DNA of 64,000 bases. Source: Thalassolituus sp. UBA1087 (GTDB lineage Bacteria > Pseudomonadota > Gammaproteobacteria > Pseudomonadales > Oceanobacteraceae). The stretch spans positions 62,001 through 126,000 of the forward strand of contig DCCG01000004.1 in the NCBI GenBank assembly GCA_002314145.1. The letters are read 5' to 3'. This document shows, piece by piece, positions 7,530 through 17,088 of this stretch (within the stretch, counting starts at the first letter, position 1; the number at the start of each line of letters is the position of its first letter). A program made the translations under genes and the position numbers. The notes under the pieces are model-generated. The model was given only the letters and a program-made list of their open reading frames with translations. It was not told the DNA's origin and did no database searches.

Positions 7530-8996
7530 TTATTTACCCAGCAGATAATTCACCAGCAGAGGCACGGGGCGCCCGGTCGCCCCTTTTTTGGCGCCACCCA
7601 CCCATGCCGTACCGGCGATATCCAGATGTGCCCACGGTGTACCTTCGGTAAAGCGTGACAGGAAGCAGGCCGCGGTGGTTGCGCCGGCCAGTGGCCCGCC
7701 GATATTGGCCATATCGGCGAAATTAGAGTCCAGCAGCTCCTGATAATCGTCTTCCAGTGGCAGACGCCATACTTTATCGCAGGAGTATTGAGCGGCTGTC
7801 TGCAGCTCGCCGGCCAGTGTTTCGTCCTGCGTGAAGAGGCCGGAGTTGACTTCCCCCAGAGCCGCCATACAGGCGCCGGTCAGGGTGGCGATATCCACTA
7901 CAGACGCCGGTTTGAAATGGTCGATACCATAGGTCAGGGCGTCGCACAGCACCAGACGGCCTTCGGCATCGGTATTCAGGATCTCAATGGTTTTACCCGA
8001 CAGGGAGGTCACTACATCGCCGGGTTTGCTGGCGTTACCGGCGGGCATATTTTCTGCGCTGGTGACCATACCAATGACGTTAATGGCAGGCTTGAGCTGC
8101 AGCAGGGTTTTCATGGTGCCAAACACCGATGCGGCACCGCACATGTCATATTTCATTTCGTCCATTTTCTGGCCGGGTTTGAGGCTGATGCCCCCGGTAT
8201 CAAAAGTGATGCCTTTGCCCAGAATCATATGCACCGGGGCGTCTTTACCGGCGCCCATGTACTTCATGATGATGATTTTGCCCGGCTCGGAAGAGCCTTT
8301 GGCTACAGAAACGAAAGCGCCGGCGCCCATTTCTTCCAGCTCTTCTTCGTCCAGTACGCTGACATCCAGCGCCTTATCCGCTGCCAGTTCGCCCGCCTGA
8401 CCGGCCAGCCAGGATGGCGTGCAGATGTTCGGTGGCATATTGCCAAGCTCGCGGGCAAAGTTAACCCCGTTGGCCACGGCATCCCCTTTGTTGAGCGCAT
8501 CGGTCACGTCATTGCCCAGCCAGATCAGGCCCTGCGGGGCGGAATCCGCTTCCGGTTCATCTTTTTTACCTTTGGTTTCAGTAAACTGGTAGGCTGCGCT
8601 GCCAAAGGCCATCGCCGTCTGTTCTGCCCACCAGGTCTCGGTCAGTTCATCATTGACCAGAGCTGACAGTGCCAGAGCGATCTGTCCGTCCATTTTGCCG
8701 GTCGTTGCGGCAATGGCTTTGAGAATTTTCTGCGCTGCAGCCGGTTTAACATCCTCTTTACCGCTGCCGACCAGCAGTACACGTTCCGCTTTGATACCGG
8801 AAACCGCTGGCAGCAGCAGAGTTTCTGCGGTTTTACCGCGAATGTCGCGGCCGTCGATACGGGCCTGGATAAAGCCGCCGGATGCGTTGTCTATGGCCTG
8901 GGCGGCATCAGATAACTTGCCTGACTGGTCGAGAGTGACGACAATACAGCTGGCTTGAAGATCGGCGGGGGAACTGGATGAAATCTGGTATTGCAT
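7530..8996 (-). CDS. pepA: Leucyl aminopeptidase (M17 family)
   Basis: Cytosolic hexameric metallo-exopeptidase removing N-terminal residues; the E. coli homologue also binds DNA in Xer recombination and carAB control. The 488 residues contain the M17 signature NTDAEGRL, the metal-ligand Lys/Asp region GKGITFDTGGISLKP and the DALTYG and IATLTGAC segments of the catalytic domain. The length is close to the usual ~500. It is divergent from lptF with a 186-base shared promoter region, the same arrangement as in E. coli, but holC and valS, the usual downstream genes, are absent here. Confidence 0.95.
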   Translation of the reverse strand: MQYQISSSSPADLQASCIVVTLDQSGKLSDAAQAIDNASGGFIQARIDGRDIRGKTAETLLLPAVSGIKAERVLLVGSGKEDVKPAAAQKILKAIAATTGKMDGQIALALSALVNDELTETWWAEQTAMAFGSAAYQFTETKGKKDEPEADSAPQGLIWLGNDVTDALNKGDAVANGVNFARELGNMPPNICTPSWLAGQAGELAADKALDVSVLDEEELEEMGAGAFVSVAKGSSEPGKIIIMKYMGAGKDAPVHMILGKGITFDTGGISLKPGQKMDEMKYDMCGAASVFGTMKTLLQLKPAINVIGMVTSAENMPAGNASKPGDVVTSLSGKTIEILNTDAEGRLVLCDALTYGIDHFKPASVVDIATLTGACMAALGEVNSGLFTQDETLAGELQTAAQYSCDKVWRLPLEDDYQELLDSNFADMANIGGPLAGATTAACFLSRFTEGTPWAHLDIAGTAWVGGAKKGATGRPVPLLVNYLLGK

Positions 8997-9182
8997 GCTG
9001 GCTCCTGACGGATATGAAACGGGAGAAATGCCCGGCCTGTGCCGGACGACTGGCCAGAGTGATCTTTACTGGCCCTCAGACAGTGGCTGAGCCACGGCTG
9101 ATTCGGAATAGTCTGTGTATATAAGATGCGTTCAAGTTTACGAAAATCAAGGGCGGAGCACATCCGTTTTTAAGGTGTTGAG

Positions 9183-10256
9183 TTGATTCTTTTCCGTTAC
9201 CTTGCCCGGGAACTGGCAGGTTCCATGTTAGCAGTGACCACTGTGCTGCTGATGATTCTGATGAGCGGCCGCCTGATCCAGCAGCTGGCGGCGGCGGCGG
9301 CCGGAGAGGTGTCGCTGGAAATTGTGTTTTTTACTCTGCTGCTGCGTTTGCCATCGTTTCTGGAAATGATTCTGCCGCTGGCATTGTTTATTTCCATCCT
9401 GCTGACCTACGGACGCCTGTACGCGGAAAGTGAAATGACGGTTCTGACGGCCACCGGTTTTTCTGATCGCAAACTGCTGGGTTATACCCTGATACCAGCC
9501 GGCCTGCTGATGTTGCTGGTGGCCAGTTTTACCCTGGTGTTAAGCCCCTGGGGAGCGCAGAAAATGGAAGACCTGTATCAGAAGCAGGCGCAGCTGACGG
9601 AGTTTGAACTGTTAGCCCCCGGCCGTTTTCAGAGCACGAAAAAGGGCACCCGGGTGACCTATACGGAAGGTCTGTCTGACGATAAAACGGAAATGAACAA
9701 TGTGTTTATTGCCGACGGCAATACACTCATGCTGGCTGAGCTGGGTACTCAGTATGTCAGCGATGACACCGGCTCACGCTTTCTGGAACTGCATCAGGGG
9801 CGGCGTTACGACCTGAATCCCGGCAGTGCCGAGTTACAGATACTGGATTTTGAACGCTACGGCGTCAAAATTGCCGATGAACCGGAAGAGCGGCGCAAAC
9901 TGCGCAAAGAAGCGGTACCAACGCTGGATTTGATCGGCTCAGATGACCCTAAGCATCAGGCTCAGTTGCAATGGCGTATTTCTCTGGTTCTGATGGTACC
10001 CATTGTGACCCTGATCGCGTTTCCGTTATCCAAAGTGAACCCGCGTCAGGGGCGGTTTGCCCGTCTGTTCCCGGCCATTGTTCTGTTCATGGTGTATATC
10101 TCGTTATTGATTGCCATGACCGGAATGATTGAGAAACAGACGCTGAATCCTATGATTGGTCTGTGGATTCTGCACATTATCTACACACTGATCGGCGCCG
10201 GCCTGTTGCTGGGGCCTGAATTTATCCGCAGGGCGAAGGTGAAAAAACAGTCATGA
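9183..10256 (+). CDS. lptF: LPS export ABC transporter permease LptF
   Basis: Inner-membrane subunit of the LptB2FG complex that extracts lipopolysaccharide from the membrane and passes it to LptC and LptA. Six membrane segments, three before and three after a periplasmic beta-jellyroll domain (about residues 120-260), fit the YjgP/YjgQ family, and the length of 357 is normal. The start is TTG at 9183 (ILFRYLAREL), with an AAGG ribosome site at 9172-9175. The gene overlaps lptG by four bases (ATGA), so the two are translationally coupled. Confidence 0.94.
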   Translation: MILFRYLARELAGSMLAVTTVLLMILMSGRLIQQLAAAAAGEVSLEIVFFTLLLRLPSFLEMILPLALFISILLTYGRLYAESEMTVLTATGFSDRKLLGYTLIPAGLLMLLVASFTLVLSPWGAQKMEDLYQKQAQLTEFELLAPGRFQSTKKGTRVTYTEGLSDDKTEMNNVFIADGNTLMLAELGTQYVSDDTGSRFLELHQGRRYDLNPGSAELQILDFERYGVKIADEPEERRKLRKEAVPTLDLIGSDDPKHQAQLQWRISLVLMVPIVTLIAFPLSKVNPRQGRFARLFPAIVLFMVYISLLIAMTGMIEKQTLNPMIGLWILHIIYTLIGAGLLLGPEFIRRAKVKKQS

Positions 10257-11317
10257 GGCATCTGGATTCTTACGTCGCCCGGAATGTGTTTTTCGCCACA
10301 CTGGTGGTGGTGATCGTGATTGTCGGCCTGGATGCGATTTTTACCTTAGTCGACGAACTGGATCAGCTGAAAGGCAGTTATCAGTTTCTGCAGGCGCTGG
10401 AATTTATGGCGTTGCGGCTGCCACGGCGGGCGTATGAATATATGCCGATGGCCTGTCTGATTGGTTGCCTGGCCGGGCTTGGCACCATGGCCGCGAACAG
10501 TGAGCTGACCGTGATGCGGGCGGCTGGTGTGTCCGTGTCCCGGATCACCGTGGCTGTCCTTAAGCCGATGGCTTTGCTGATGGTAATCAGCCTGTTGCTG
10601 GCACAGTTTGCGATTCCGACGCTGGAGCGTATTGCACAGTCTCAGAAAGCGGTGGCGCAGGGCAAAGGCGATTCATTGTCTAATAAGGGCAAGGGTTACT
10701 GGCACCGTGAAGGAAACGATTTTATGCGTTTTAACGCGGTCGAACCCGGCGGCGTATTGCACGGTATTACTCTGTATGAATTTGACGTTGACGCCGAACT
10801 GCAGCGTGTAAGGACGGCTCAGCGGGCCATTTATCAGCGTTCTCACTGGCAGATGCAGAACGTCAAAGATGTACTGATTTACGCCGACAGCAGTGAAGTG
10901 CGCCGCTACGATAACATCCGCTGGGAAACGGAGCTGACGCCTGAAACACTCAGTGTGGTGATGATTGAACCACGCGATATGTCCATTTCAAACCTGTACG
11001 GTTATACCCAGTATCTGCAGAAACAGGGACTGAACGCCGACAACTATCTGCTGTCATTCTGGCGCAAGGTGACACAGCCTTTGGGCACCTTTGCCCTGGT
11101 GATTCTGGGGATTTCCTTTATTTTCGGGCCTCTGCGTTCAGTTACGCCGGGCTACCGTATTTTTACCGGTATTCTGGTCGGACTGGTGTATAAATACGCG
11201 GAAGAACTGCTGGCCCCGGCCAGCATTGTGTTTGGTTTTGCCCCCGTTTGGGCCAGTATTATTCCCATCGGAGGATGTCTGGCGGCGGGTATACTGATGA
11301 TGCGTAAAGCCGGCTGA
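10253..11317 (+). CDS. lptG: LPS export ABC transporter permease LptG
   Basis: Partner permease of LptF in the LptB2FG lipopolysaccharide extractor. The 354-residue protein has the same layout of three membrane helices, a periplasmic jellyroll domain and three membrane helices. It begins with RHLDSYVARNVFF, typical of LptG, and has the conserved membrane-proximal segment GTMAANSELTVMRAAGVS. The ATG overlaps the lptF stop. A terminator lies 37 bases after the stop codon. Confidence 0.94.
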   Translation: MRHLDSYVARNVFFATLVVVIVIVGLDAIFTLVDELDQLKGSYQFLQALEFMALRLPRRAYEYMPMACLIGCLAGLGTMAANSELTVMRAAGVSVSRITVAVLKPMALLMVISLLLAQFAIPTLERIAQSQKAVAQGKGDSLSNKGKGYWHREGNDFMRFNAVEPGGVLHGITLYEFDVDAELQRVRTAQRAIYQRSHWQMQNVKDVLIYADSSEVRRYDNIRWETELTPETLSVVMIEPRDMSISNLYGYTQYLQKQGLNADNYLLSFWRKVTQPLGTFALVILGISFIFGPLRSVTPGYRIFTGILVGLVYKYAEELLAPASIVFGFAPVWASIIPIGGCLAAGILMMRKAG

Positions 11318-11353
11318 CGCGTTAAAAAGCTCAATCAAAGACAAAGTCACATT

Positions 11354-11383
11354 AAAAACGGGAGGTCTGGCCTCCCGTTTTTT
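11354..11383. terminator. Terminator between lptG and the RDD gene
   Basis: Hairpin ACGGGAGG / CCTCCCGT with A and T runs on either side, between convergent genes, so it can act in both directions. Confidence 0.88.
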
Positions 11384-11425
11384 GAATGCTGACCCGGCCA
11401 GGGGGTTTCTGCTTCTGAATTGTGG

Positions 11426-11878
11426 CTATTTTTCCTGCATACCTTTAGGCATATAAATAATGCGTGTCATGGAAGCCATATCATGCCAGCTGCGCTGGCG
11501 TTTATCGAAAAGCGCCCACCAGTAACCCAGCCCGGCCAGCAATAACGAAAAGAAACCGACGCCTGTGCGCAGCATACACTGGCTGATACGCATCTGTGGC
11601 TTGTATTCGCTGATCAGTTTAATGCGCCAGCTTTTCATACCGATGGTCTGTCCACCGCGCATCCAGGAGTGGGTATAGTAAAAAAAACAGATAATAAACA
11701 TCAGCGAAAAATTGACCGACGCCGGAAAAGCGCCCGGGAATTCGCCCGTTGCTGCGCGCAGAATACCGACCAGAATAAAGCCTGCCAGAATATACAGTGC
11801 GATCAGAATCAGGCCATCATAAATAATAGCCGCCAGACGACGGTACAGCGGGGCGGTGGGATAATTCTGATCAGACAT
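11426..11878 (-). CDS. RDD family membrane protein
   Basis: Small integral membrane protein of the RDD family. The family motif region appears as LYRRLAAIIYDGLIL at the N terminus, followed by three to four membrane segments and the RGGQTIGMKSWRIKLI loop. The 150-residue length is standard. RDD proteins are poorly characterised; some take part in ion or osmotic exchange. It sits convergent to lptG, an arrangement also common in pseudomonads. Confidence 0.87.
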   Translation of the reverse strand: MSDQNYPTAPLYRRLAAIIYDGLILIALYILAGFILVGILRAATGEFPGAFPASVNFSLMFIICFFYYTHSWMRGGQTIGMKSWRIKLISEYKPQMRISQCMLRTGVGFFSLLLAGLGYWWALFDKRQRSWHDMASMTRIIYMPKGMQEK

Positions 11879-12025
11879 TGGCGTTCCTGTGTGTCATTCG
11901 GTGAGCAACGCGCGGCATCATAGCAAAGCGCTGTGGCGGTCTGAAGCACTGAGTGCAGCAGATCAAGACACGCTGTGGATATTGGAGGATAATACTGCTG
12001 AATAAATATGAAACAGGAGCAGGAC

Positions 12026-12667
12026 ATGGTCAATTTAGGTGATATACGCCGCCAATATACTCAGGGGCGGCTGGATGAAGAAACCGCCGCCGCTGACCCT
12101 ATGACCCAATTCCATGCCTGGTTTGAACAATACCGGGAGACAGACCCTCTGGAGCCCACCATTATGACAGTGGCCAGTGTGGATGCTCAGGGGATGCCCT
12201 GGCAACGGGTGCTGCTGCTGAAGGCCTATGATGGCGATGGCTTTGTCTTTTTTACCAATTATGACAGTAATAAAGGCCAGCATTTTGCCGCCAATGCTCA
12301 GGCCAGCCTGCATTTTTTCTGGATGAATCTGGAACGTCAGGTGGAAGTTCAGGGCAAGATTGAAAAAATCAGCCGTGAAGAAACAGAAGCCTATTTTCAT
12401 TCCCGCCCGCGTGAGAGCCAGCTGGGCGCCTGGGCCTCGGCACAGAGCCGCCCTCTGGATAACCGGGCGCAGCTGGAGGAAGCCTTTGCCAGCGTGAGTG
12501 CAGAGTATGCCGGCAATGAGGTTCCGGTACCGGATCACTGGGGTGGATTCCGCCTGACACCGCAGCGCATGGAATTCTGGCAGGGTGGTGAGCACCGCCT
12601 GCATGACCGGGTGGAATATCAGCCGCTGGGTAATGGTCGCTGGAAGAAGCAGCGGCTGAATCCATAA
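12026..12667 (+). CDS. pdxH: Pyridoxamine/pyridoxine 5'-phosphate oxidase
   Basis: FMN enzyme making pyridoxal 5'-phosphate from pyridoxine or pyridoxamine 5'-phosphate. Family segments are clear: RVLLLKAYD and FFTNYDSNKG (FMN and substrate contacts), YFHSRPRESQLGAWAS, VPDHWGGFR and the C-terminal EFWQGGEHRLHDR. The start at 12026 (MVNLGDIRRQY) is preceded by AGGAG at a six-base spacing; an ATG at 12008 lacks one. The resulting 213 residues fit the family. It is transcribed alone and convergent with the ketosamine kinase gene. Confidence 0.95.
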   Translation: MVNLGDIRRQYTQGRLDEETAAADPMTQFHAWFEQYRETDPLEPTIMTVASVDAQGMPWQRVLLLKAYDGDGFVFFTNYDSNKGQHFAANAQASLHFFWMNLERQVEVQGKIEKISREETEAYFHSRPRESQLGAWASAQSRPLDNRAQLEEAFASVSAEYAGNEVPVPDHWGGFRLTPQRMEFWQGGEHRLHDRVEYQPLGNGRWKKQRLNP

Positions 12668-12695
12668 CACGCAGTCGCTGCTATTGGCGTTGCCT

Positions 12696-13637
12696 TTATG
12701 CCAGATATTTTATCTGGCATTCACTCTGGCTGATGTAACCAGCGCCGAATAACAGCGCATGATTGAGCAGATGATACAGCTGGTAGAGGGGCAGCCGGCG
12801 TTGATACTCCTCGTCGAGCGGCAGCAACGACTCATAGCCCTGATAAAACTTTTTCGGGAAGCGTCCGAACAGTTCGGTCATTGCCAGATCGGTTTCAGCA
12901 TCGCCGTAATAGGAGGACGGATCAAACAGCACAGGGTAAGACAGCTGTTTATCCGGATTAAAGCCTATGTTGCCCGACCACAGGTCGCCGTGCAGTAACG
13001 CCGCGGCAGGCTGATGACCGTGCAGGATATCGGCCGCTTTCGTCAGTGCATAGTCACGTTCCCGGAGCGGTGTACCCGCTTTTTCCAGCTCAACGAACAG
13101 CGGCTCCAGGCGTTGCTGAATAAAGAAATCGGACCAGTTGCTGCTCCAGCGGTTATCCTGCGGGGTTTCCCCACAGAAAGTGGTCAGATCAAAGCCATAG
13201 CCCTGATCCGACGTATGACTGTGCATCTGTGCCAGCTGCTGCCCGGCAGAGAACCAGTCGCCATGCACCGCCATAGGAATATGTTGCAGTATCAGGTAAG
13301 AGAGTCCGCTTTCGGCGATGACGGCGGCGGCCAGCGGTGCACAGACGGCAATGGTCTGAGTTTCCATCATACGCAGCAGGCAGGCCTGCTCGGCTTTGAA
13401 ATGGTCGGCGTAATCCTGCCCCTGGCACTTGATGAACAGCGCACCGGTTTCCGTCTGAACACTGAACTGGCGCTGGTGATCATTCTGGTGTTGGCTGAAG
13501 CTCAGCACATTCACTGTTGACGGGAACAGCAGCTTTTTATCGACTGCATCCTGAATGATGCTGTGAATCAGCGCGTCGGCAGACGCGTTGTGCCAGTGTA
13601 TGTCGGGCTGTTTTTGAAGAGCGCGGACTGAAGTCAT
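12696..13637 (-). CDS. Fructosamine/ketosamine-3-kinase family protein
   Basis: Predicted small-molecule kinase of the aminoglycoside-phosphotransferase-like fold that phosphorylates protein-bound or free ketosamines for deglycation (YniA/FN3K family). The catalytic loop LHGDLWSGN and the metal-binding segment FDPSSYYGDAETDLAM are both present, followed by the conserved LFG. Length of 313 is slightly above the usual ~290 because of an N-terminal extension. The neighbours give no pathway hint, although PLP synthesis lies next door. Confidence 0.87.
   Translation of the reverse strand: MTSVRALQKQPDIHWHNASADALIHSIIQDAVDKKLLFPSTVNVLSFSQHQNDHQRQFSVQTETGALFIKCQGQDYADHFKAEQACLLRMMETQTIAVCAPLAAAVIAESGLSYLILQHIPMAVHGDWFSAGQQLAQMHSHTSDQGYGFDLTTFCGETPQDNRWSSNWSDFFIQQRLEPLFVELEKAGTPLRERDYALTKAADILHGHQPAAALLHGDLWSGNIGFNPDKQLSYPVLFDPSSYYGDAETDLAMTELFGRFPKKFYQGYESLLPLDEEYQRRLPLYQLYHLLNHALLFGAGYISQSECQIKYLA
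12698..12720. terminator. Hairpin at the pdxH / ketosamine kinase junction
   Basis: A perfect 10-bp stem ATGCCAGATA / TATCTGGCAT with a three-base loop overlaps the last codons of the minus-strand kinase gene, 31 bases past pdxH. No strong T run follows, so it may be a weak terminator or an mRNA 3'-end stabiliser. Confidence 0.5.
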
Positions 13638-13750
13638 AATCTCTACCTATTGCTCGTACACAGTGTTCAGTGTAACGCCAGCCCGGGCCTTAAAATGCCA
13701 ATCAGTTAACAGGGTTTCAGCGAAGCTTTACCCATCCTGCTGCCGCTGGC

Positions 13751-14206
13751 TCACTCTGACCTGTTTTCGTCCGCCCATGCCAACAGCATCTGGCGGACCC
13801 TGTCATCACAGGGGAGGTAGTTCATTTCTTCAGGTTGAGGGACACCTTCTGACAACACATCACGGCAATCACTTACATCGAAACTCACATCCCGATTACA
13901 GGCTTCATAGAGTTTTTCCAGCATTTCGTTGGCGCGATCGGCCTCATCGGCATAAAGGTGGGGCTGTTCCAGATCATTCTCCAGCTCACGGATTACCGAC
14001 CATACGGTCTCTCCCAGCTGGTAAAGAGTATCCGGATTAATACCGTGCAGATCCTGCAGGGCGATATCCCAGTCGTCCCAGTCATCTTCCGGCTGAATCA
14101 GGGTGGTTTTGATCTGGCCATCGGCCATGGACCAGGCGATGGCAACCGGGTGGGCCTGTTCTTCCCAGGAACTGCCATCGATGGCAATAAAGTGCGGATA
14201 CGACAT
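13751..14206 (-). CDS. Exonuclease-like (DEDD fold) uncharacterised protein
   Basis: A 151-residue protein whose N-terminal layout resembles DEDD 3'-5' exonuclease-like proteins: FIAIDGSSWEEQAHPVAIAW, then LIQPEDDWDDWD, the LHGI motif and a later acidic YADEADRANEM. The first catalytic Asp is present, but the usual D-x-E pair is replaced by D-x-S, so full activity is doubtful. The start at 14206 (MSYPHF) is an ATG; an in-frame TTG at 14227 would add seven residues. Function is unknown and the assignment rests on pattern memory. Confidence 0.6.
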   Translation of the reverse strand: MSYPHFIAIDGSSWEEQAHPVAIAWSMADGQIKTTLIQPEDDWDDWDIALQDLHGINPDTLYQLGETVWSVIRELENDLEQPHLYADEADRANEMLEKLYEACNRDVSFDVSDCRDVLSEGVPQPEEMNYLPCDDRVRQMLLAWADENRSE

Positions 14207-14293
14207 AAAACTCAGCTCTTTGCTCAATGGGCGCGAATCTAACCCTGCTCAGCCGGATTAGCAAGGGGCAGCCACTGTGGCCTGCTGTGTATA

Positions 14294-14527
14294 TCAGTGG
14301 CGTAACAGCGAACTCAGTTCATCAATCGCTTCGGCCCAGGCGGCATCTTCCTGCAGGCCTTCCTGCAGAAACTGTTTCTGGCTGTGGGTAAAAATATCCA
14401 GTTCATACACCGGGCGCGATGCCGGAACCGGTTTGTGACGGTCAATAAAGTCGGCTACTTCATCATCTGAATCCGGCAGTCCGAGCTGGGCAAATAAGTG
14501 GTTGAGCGTGTGTTCTGTGGTATCCAT
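14294..14527 (-). CDS. DUF2789 family protein
   Basis: Small acidic 77-residue cytoplasmic protein starting with MDTTEHTLNHLFAQLGLP and ending with AWAEAIDELSSLL, the hallmark ends of the DUF2789 family, found mostly in pseudomonads and related gammaproteobacteria. Function unknown. The ATG is preceded by a good GGAGGCG ribosome site. It lies 53 bases downstream of the minus-strand desaturase and may share its transcript. Confidence 0.85.
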   Translation of the reverse strand: MDTTEHTLNHLFAQLGLPDSDDEVADFIDRHKPVPASRPVYELDIFTHSQKQFLQEGLQEDAAWAEAIDELSSLLRH

Positions 14528-14580
14528 AGTGTCGCCTCCTGGGTTTGCGGCTGTCCGGTCTGCACCGGCATTTTAACGCA

Positions 14581-15693
14581 TTAACACTTTGGCAAGGCGT
14601 CGTGGGCAGGAGTTCCCCCGGAATATGGCTGGCGGCGGTTGGCCTGGCCCAGCTGGCGAAGGTGATGGTAATGGCCTTTGAGGGCCTGCCACAGGCCGGG
14701 GTAGCAGCGGACAGCCGGTACCATGCCGGCATTGCTCAGTAATCTGTGCAGTGCCGGATAGTGAACATGGCTTATGCGTGGAAAAAGATGATGCTCAACC
14801 TGAAAGTTGAGACCACCCAGAAGCCAGCTCAGCAACCGGTTGTCAGGAGCGAAGTCGACCGTGGTTCTGAGTTGATGGGCGGCCCACTCATCGGCCAGTG
14901 CGCCCTGCTCATCCGGGGAAAGAAATTCCGCTTTGTCCACCACGTGGGCGAGCTGGAATACAACCGCAAACAGAAACCCCAGAGCAGCATGCATCAGCAG
15001 AAAACCGCTCAGTACATGGGCGGGACTGAAAAACTGCAGTGGTATCAGCAGATAGATGACCAGATACAGGCATTTACTCAGCCAGAATTCGAACTGATCA
15101 CGCCCTGATGGTTTCCGGGCAAAGTCACGCTGCCCAATCTTCTGTCGCCACCAGGCCCTGTAGTCCAGAACAAAAAACCAGAACAGACTGGTCAGGGGAT
15201 ATAACAGCCAGGCATAGATGTGCTGTCCACGATGAAACCAGTAGCGCCGCTGGTGCGGGCTCATACGCAACAGGCCCATGGCATCAATATCTTCATCCAC
15301 CTCATCCACATTGGTAAAACTGTGGTGGTTGCGGTTGTGCTTCTGTGCCCAATAAAAACGGTTGCTGCCGATCAGATTAAAACTGAGCGCCGCCAGACGG
15401 TTCAGGAACCGGGACTGGCTGAATGACTGATGAGCACCATCATGCATCACATTAAATCCCAGCAGGGCGGTGGCAATGCCGTGCGCCAGCCAGGCAATGA
15501 GGTTCAGCGTCTGTGGCAACAGGAATATGGCACTGTAAGTCAGGCCATACAGGGAAAGAATGATCAGCGCTTTTGTATACAGGGCGGCGGTTCCGGTGCG
15601 GGCTTGCCGGCGTTGTGCGAAATACTCATCAGCGAGTCGTGTCAGCTGTTGATGCAGTGGACGTTCGCCACGGCGAAAATGAATCTGAGGCAT
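14581..15693 (-). CDS. Acyl-lipid type membrane fatty acid desaturase
   Basis: Di-iron membrane desaturase of the acyl-lipid (front-end, delta-6-like) branch, distinct from the acyl-CoA type at 2137. The three histidine boxes are HDGAH, HNRNHHS and QVEHHLFP; the Gln of the third box is typical of this branch. Four membrane segments lie around residues 45-85 and 200-240. The length of 370 is normal. No cytochrome b5 domain is fused, so electrons must come from a separate donor. It is 181 bases from the AraC-type gene on the same strand. Confidence 0.9.
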   Translation of the reverse strand: MPQIHFRRGERPLHQQLTRLADEYFAQRRQARTGTAALYTKALIILSLYGLTYSAIFLLPQTLNLIAWLAHGIATALLGFNVMHDGAHQSFSQSRFLNRLAALSFNLIGSNRFYWAQKHNRNHHSFTNVDEVDEDIDAMGLLRMSPHQRRYWFHRGQHIYAWLLYPLTSLFWFFVLDYRAWWRQKIGQRDFARKPSGRDQFEFWLSKCLYLVIYLLIPLQFFSPAHVLSGFLLMHAALGFLFAVVFQLAHVVDKAEFLSPDEQGALADEWAAHQLRTTVDFAPDNRLLSWLLGGLNFQVEHHLFPRISHVHYPALHRLLSNAGMVPAVRCYPGLWQALKGHYHHLRQLGQANRRQPYSGGTPAHDALPKC

Positions 15694-15874
15694 AGTCGGA
15701 TTAGTTATATCGTCGGGTTCGTTATTTTTGTTATAGGCAGTGGTCTGGGCCCACTTTTATTTTTATTTATCGATTATCGTTTTCCGCTTTTTTTGATTTA
15801 AAGGGTCATCAGAAAGTGCCTGATGAACAGAAGACGAAGGATGATCATACTACCGCATCAGTCCGGGGTGTAAA

Positions 15875-16936
15875 TTATCCGTGTTCACTGGCGCCGGCGT
15901 TTTTACGGAAAGCCCGGGGCGACATGCCCAGCCAGCGGCGGAACGCGCGGCCGAAGTTCGAGGGATCGTTATAGCCCAGCTGATGCGCAATGTCTTCTAC
16001 CGGGGTACGGGTTTCCAGCAGCAGTTGTAAAGCACGTTCCCGCCGTGCTTCGTCGATAATATTCTGATACGTGGTATTCAGCTGTGCCAGCTGGCGGTTC
16101 ACCGTTCTTGGACTGGAATTCAGGGTTTTGGCCATGACCGCCAGCGTCGGGTAGGCATTCATGTGTTCAATGTTGCGGCGGATCTGAGTGACCAGATCCT
16201 GGCCGCGGTCGAGTTCAGCCAATAATTTTTCACACTCGGCTTCTGCCATACGCCGGGCCGTGGTGTTGGCGGTTGAAACCGGTGTATCCAGCAGAAACGA
16301 TGGAATACACAGCTGATTGTGCGGCTGATTAAACATCACCGGAATATCCAGAATACTTTCATAACAGGAAGCCGGGCGACTGGGGGCGTCAGTGAATTTG
16401 GCCACAGCCGTCAGTTCATCGGTATTCTGCGTCAGGAAGCGGGAAATGGAGACAAAGGTGGAAATAATGTTCTGTACCACGAACGAGAATGTGCTGGGCA
16501 TGGCTGCCAGCCGGTTGATCTGGATGATGGCGGTATCCTGATCATTGATAAAGCGTATGTCAGCTAACAGGGTCCGGGTCCGGGCGTAGCGTATGGCCAG
16601 CGATAATGCCTGGCCCAGATTGTCGCTGGCCAGAATGGCAAAACCGAGAAAGCCATGACTGGAAATACTCAGCCGGCGGCCATGTTCCAGCCCTAATAAC
16701 GGATCACCGCTCAGTGCCAGGGCATTTTCAATGACTTTGTGATACTGCAGCGGTGAAATAAATTCCTGGGGGGAGGCCAGTACTCTGGCACTGAGCCCGG
16801 TTCCCTGAGCCAGCTGATTGGTGGTGATGCCCTGCTGCGCCAGCATGTCGATCAGCTGAGCCAGGTATTCAGTACCGATAAAGGGCCGGTTCGCCGCAGA
16901 AGAGGTGTGTGCCGTTGCGGGTGGGTAGGCGGACAT
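15875..16936 (-). CDS. AraC family transcriptional regulator
   Basis: The C-terminal 90 residues form the double helix-turn-helix of AraC/XylS regulators: LAVMAKTLNSSPRTVNRQL, then the second helix set ending with DIAHQLGYNDPSNFGRAFRR and WLGMSPRAFR. The N-terminal 200 residues resemble the arabinose-binding-like domain of OruR/VirS-type regulators, many of which control lipid or amino-acid catabolism. It is divergent from fadD across 152 bases, so control of fadD, of itself, or of the downstream desaturase is a reasonable inference. The ligand is unknown. Confidence 0.9.
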   Translation of the reverse strand: MSAYPPATAHTSSAANRPFIGTEYLAQLIDMLAQQGITTNQLAQGTGLSARVLASPQEFISPLQYHKVIENALALSGDPLLGLEHGRRLSISSHGFLGFAILASDNLGQALSLAIRYARTRTLLADIRFINDQDTAIIQINRLAAMPSTFSFVVQNIISTFVSISRFLTQNTDELTAVAKFTDAPSRPASCYESILDIPVMFNQPHNQLCIPSFLLDTPVSTANTTARRMAEAECEKLLAELDRGQDLVTQIRRNIEHMNAYPTLAVMAKTLNSSPRTVNRQLAQLNTTYQNIIDEARRERALQLLLETRTPVEDIAHQLGYNDPSNFGRAFRRWLGMSPRAFRKNAGASEHG

Positions 16937-17088
16937 CGGTTAACTCCTGAATGAAAACAGACGCTGCTGACTGGTTTTGTGGCGCGCTATGACCGGAAGG
17001 ATGTCACGTTTTCCACTTTTACTCAATGTGCCTTTGGGCCATAGTAGCGCCAGAACAAAAATAACATCCTGACTAAAAGGGGAAATTT

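Noticed and set aside
7788..8666. 292-codon open frame opposite pepA
   Set aside because: Antisense shadow; the pepA motifs on the other strand are decisive.
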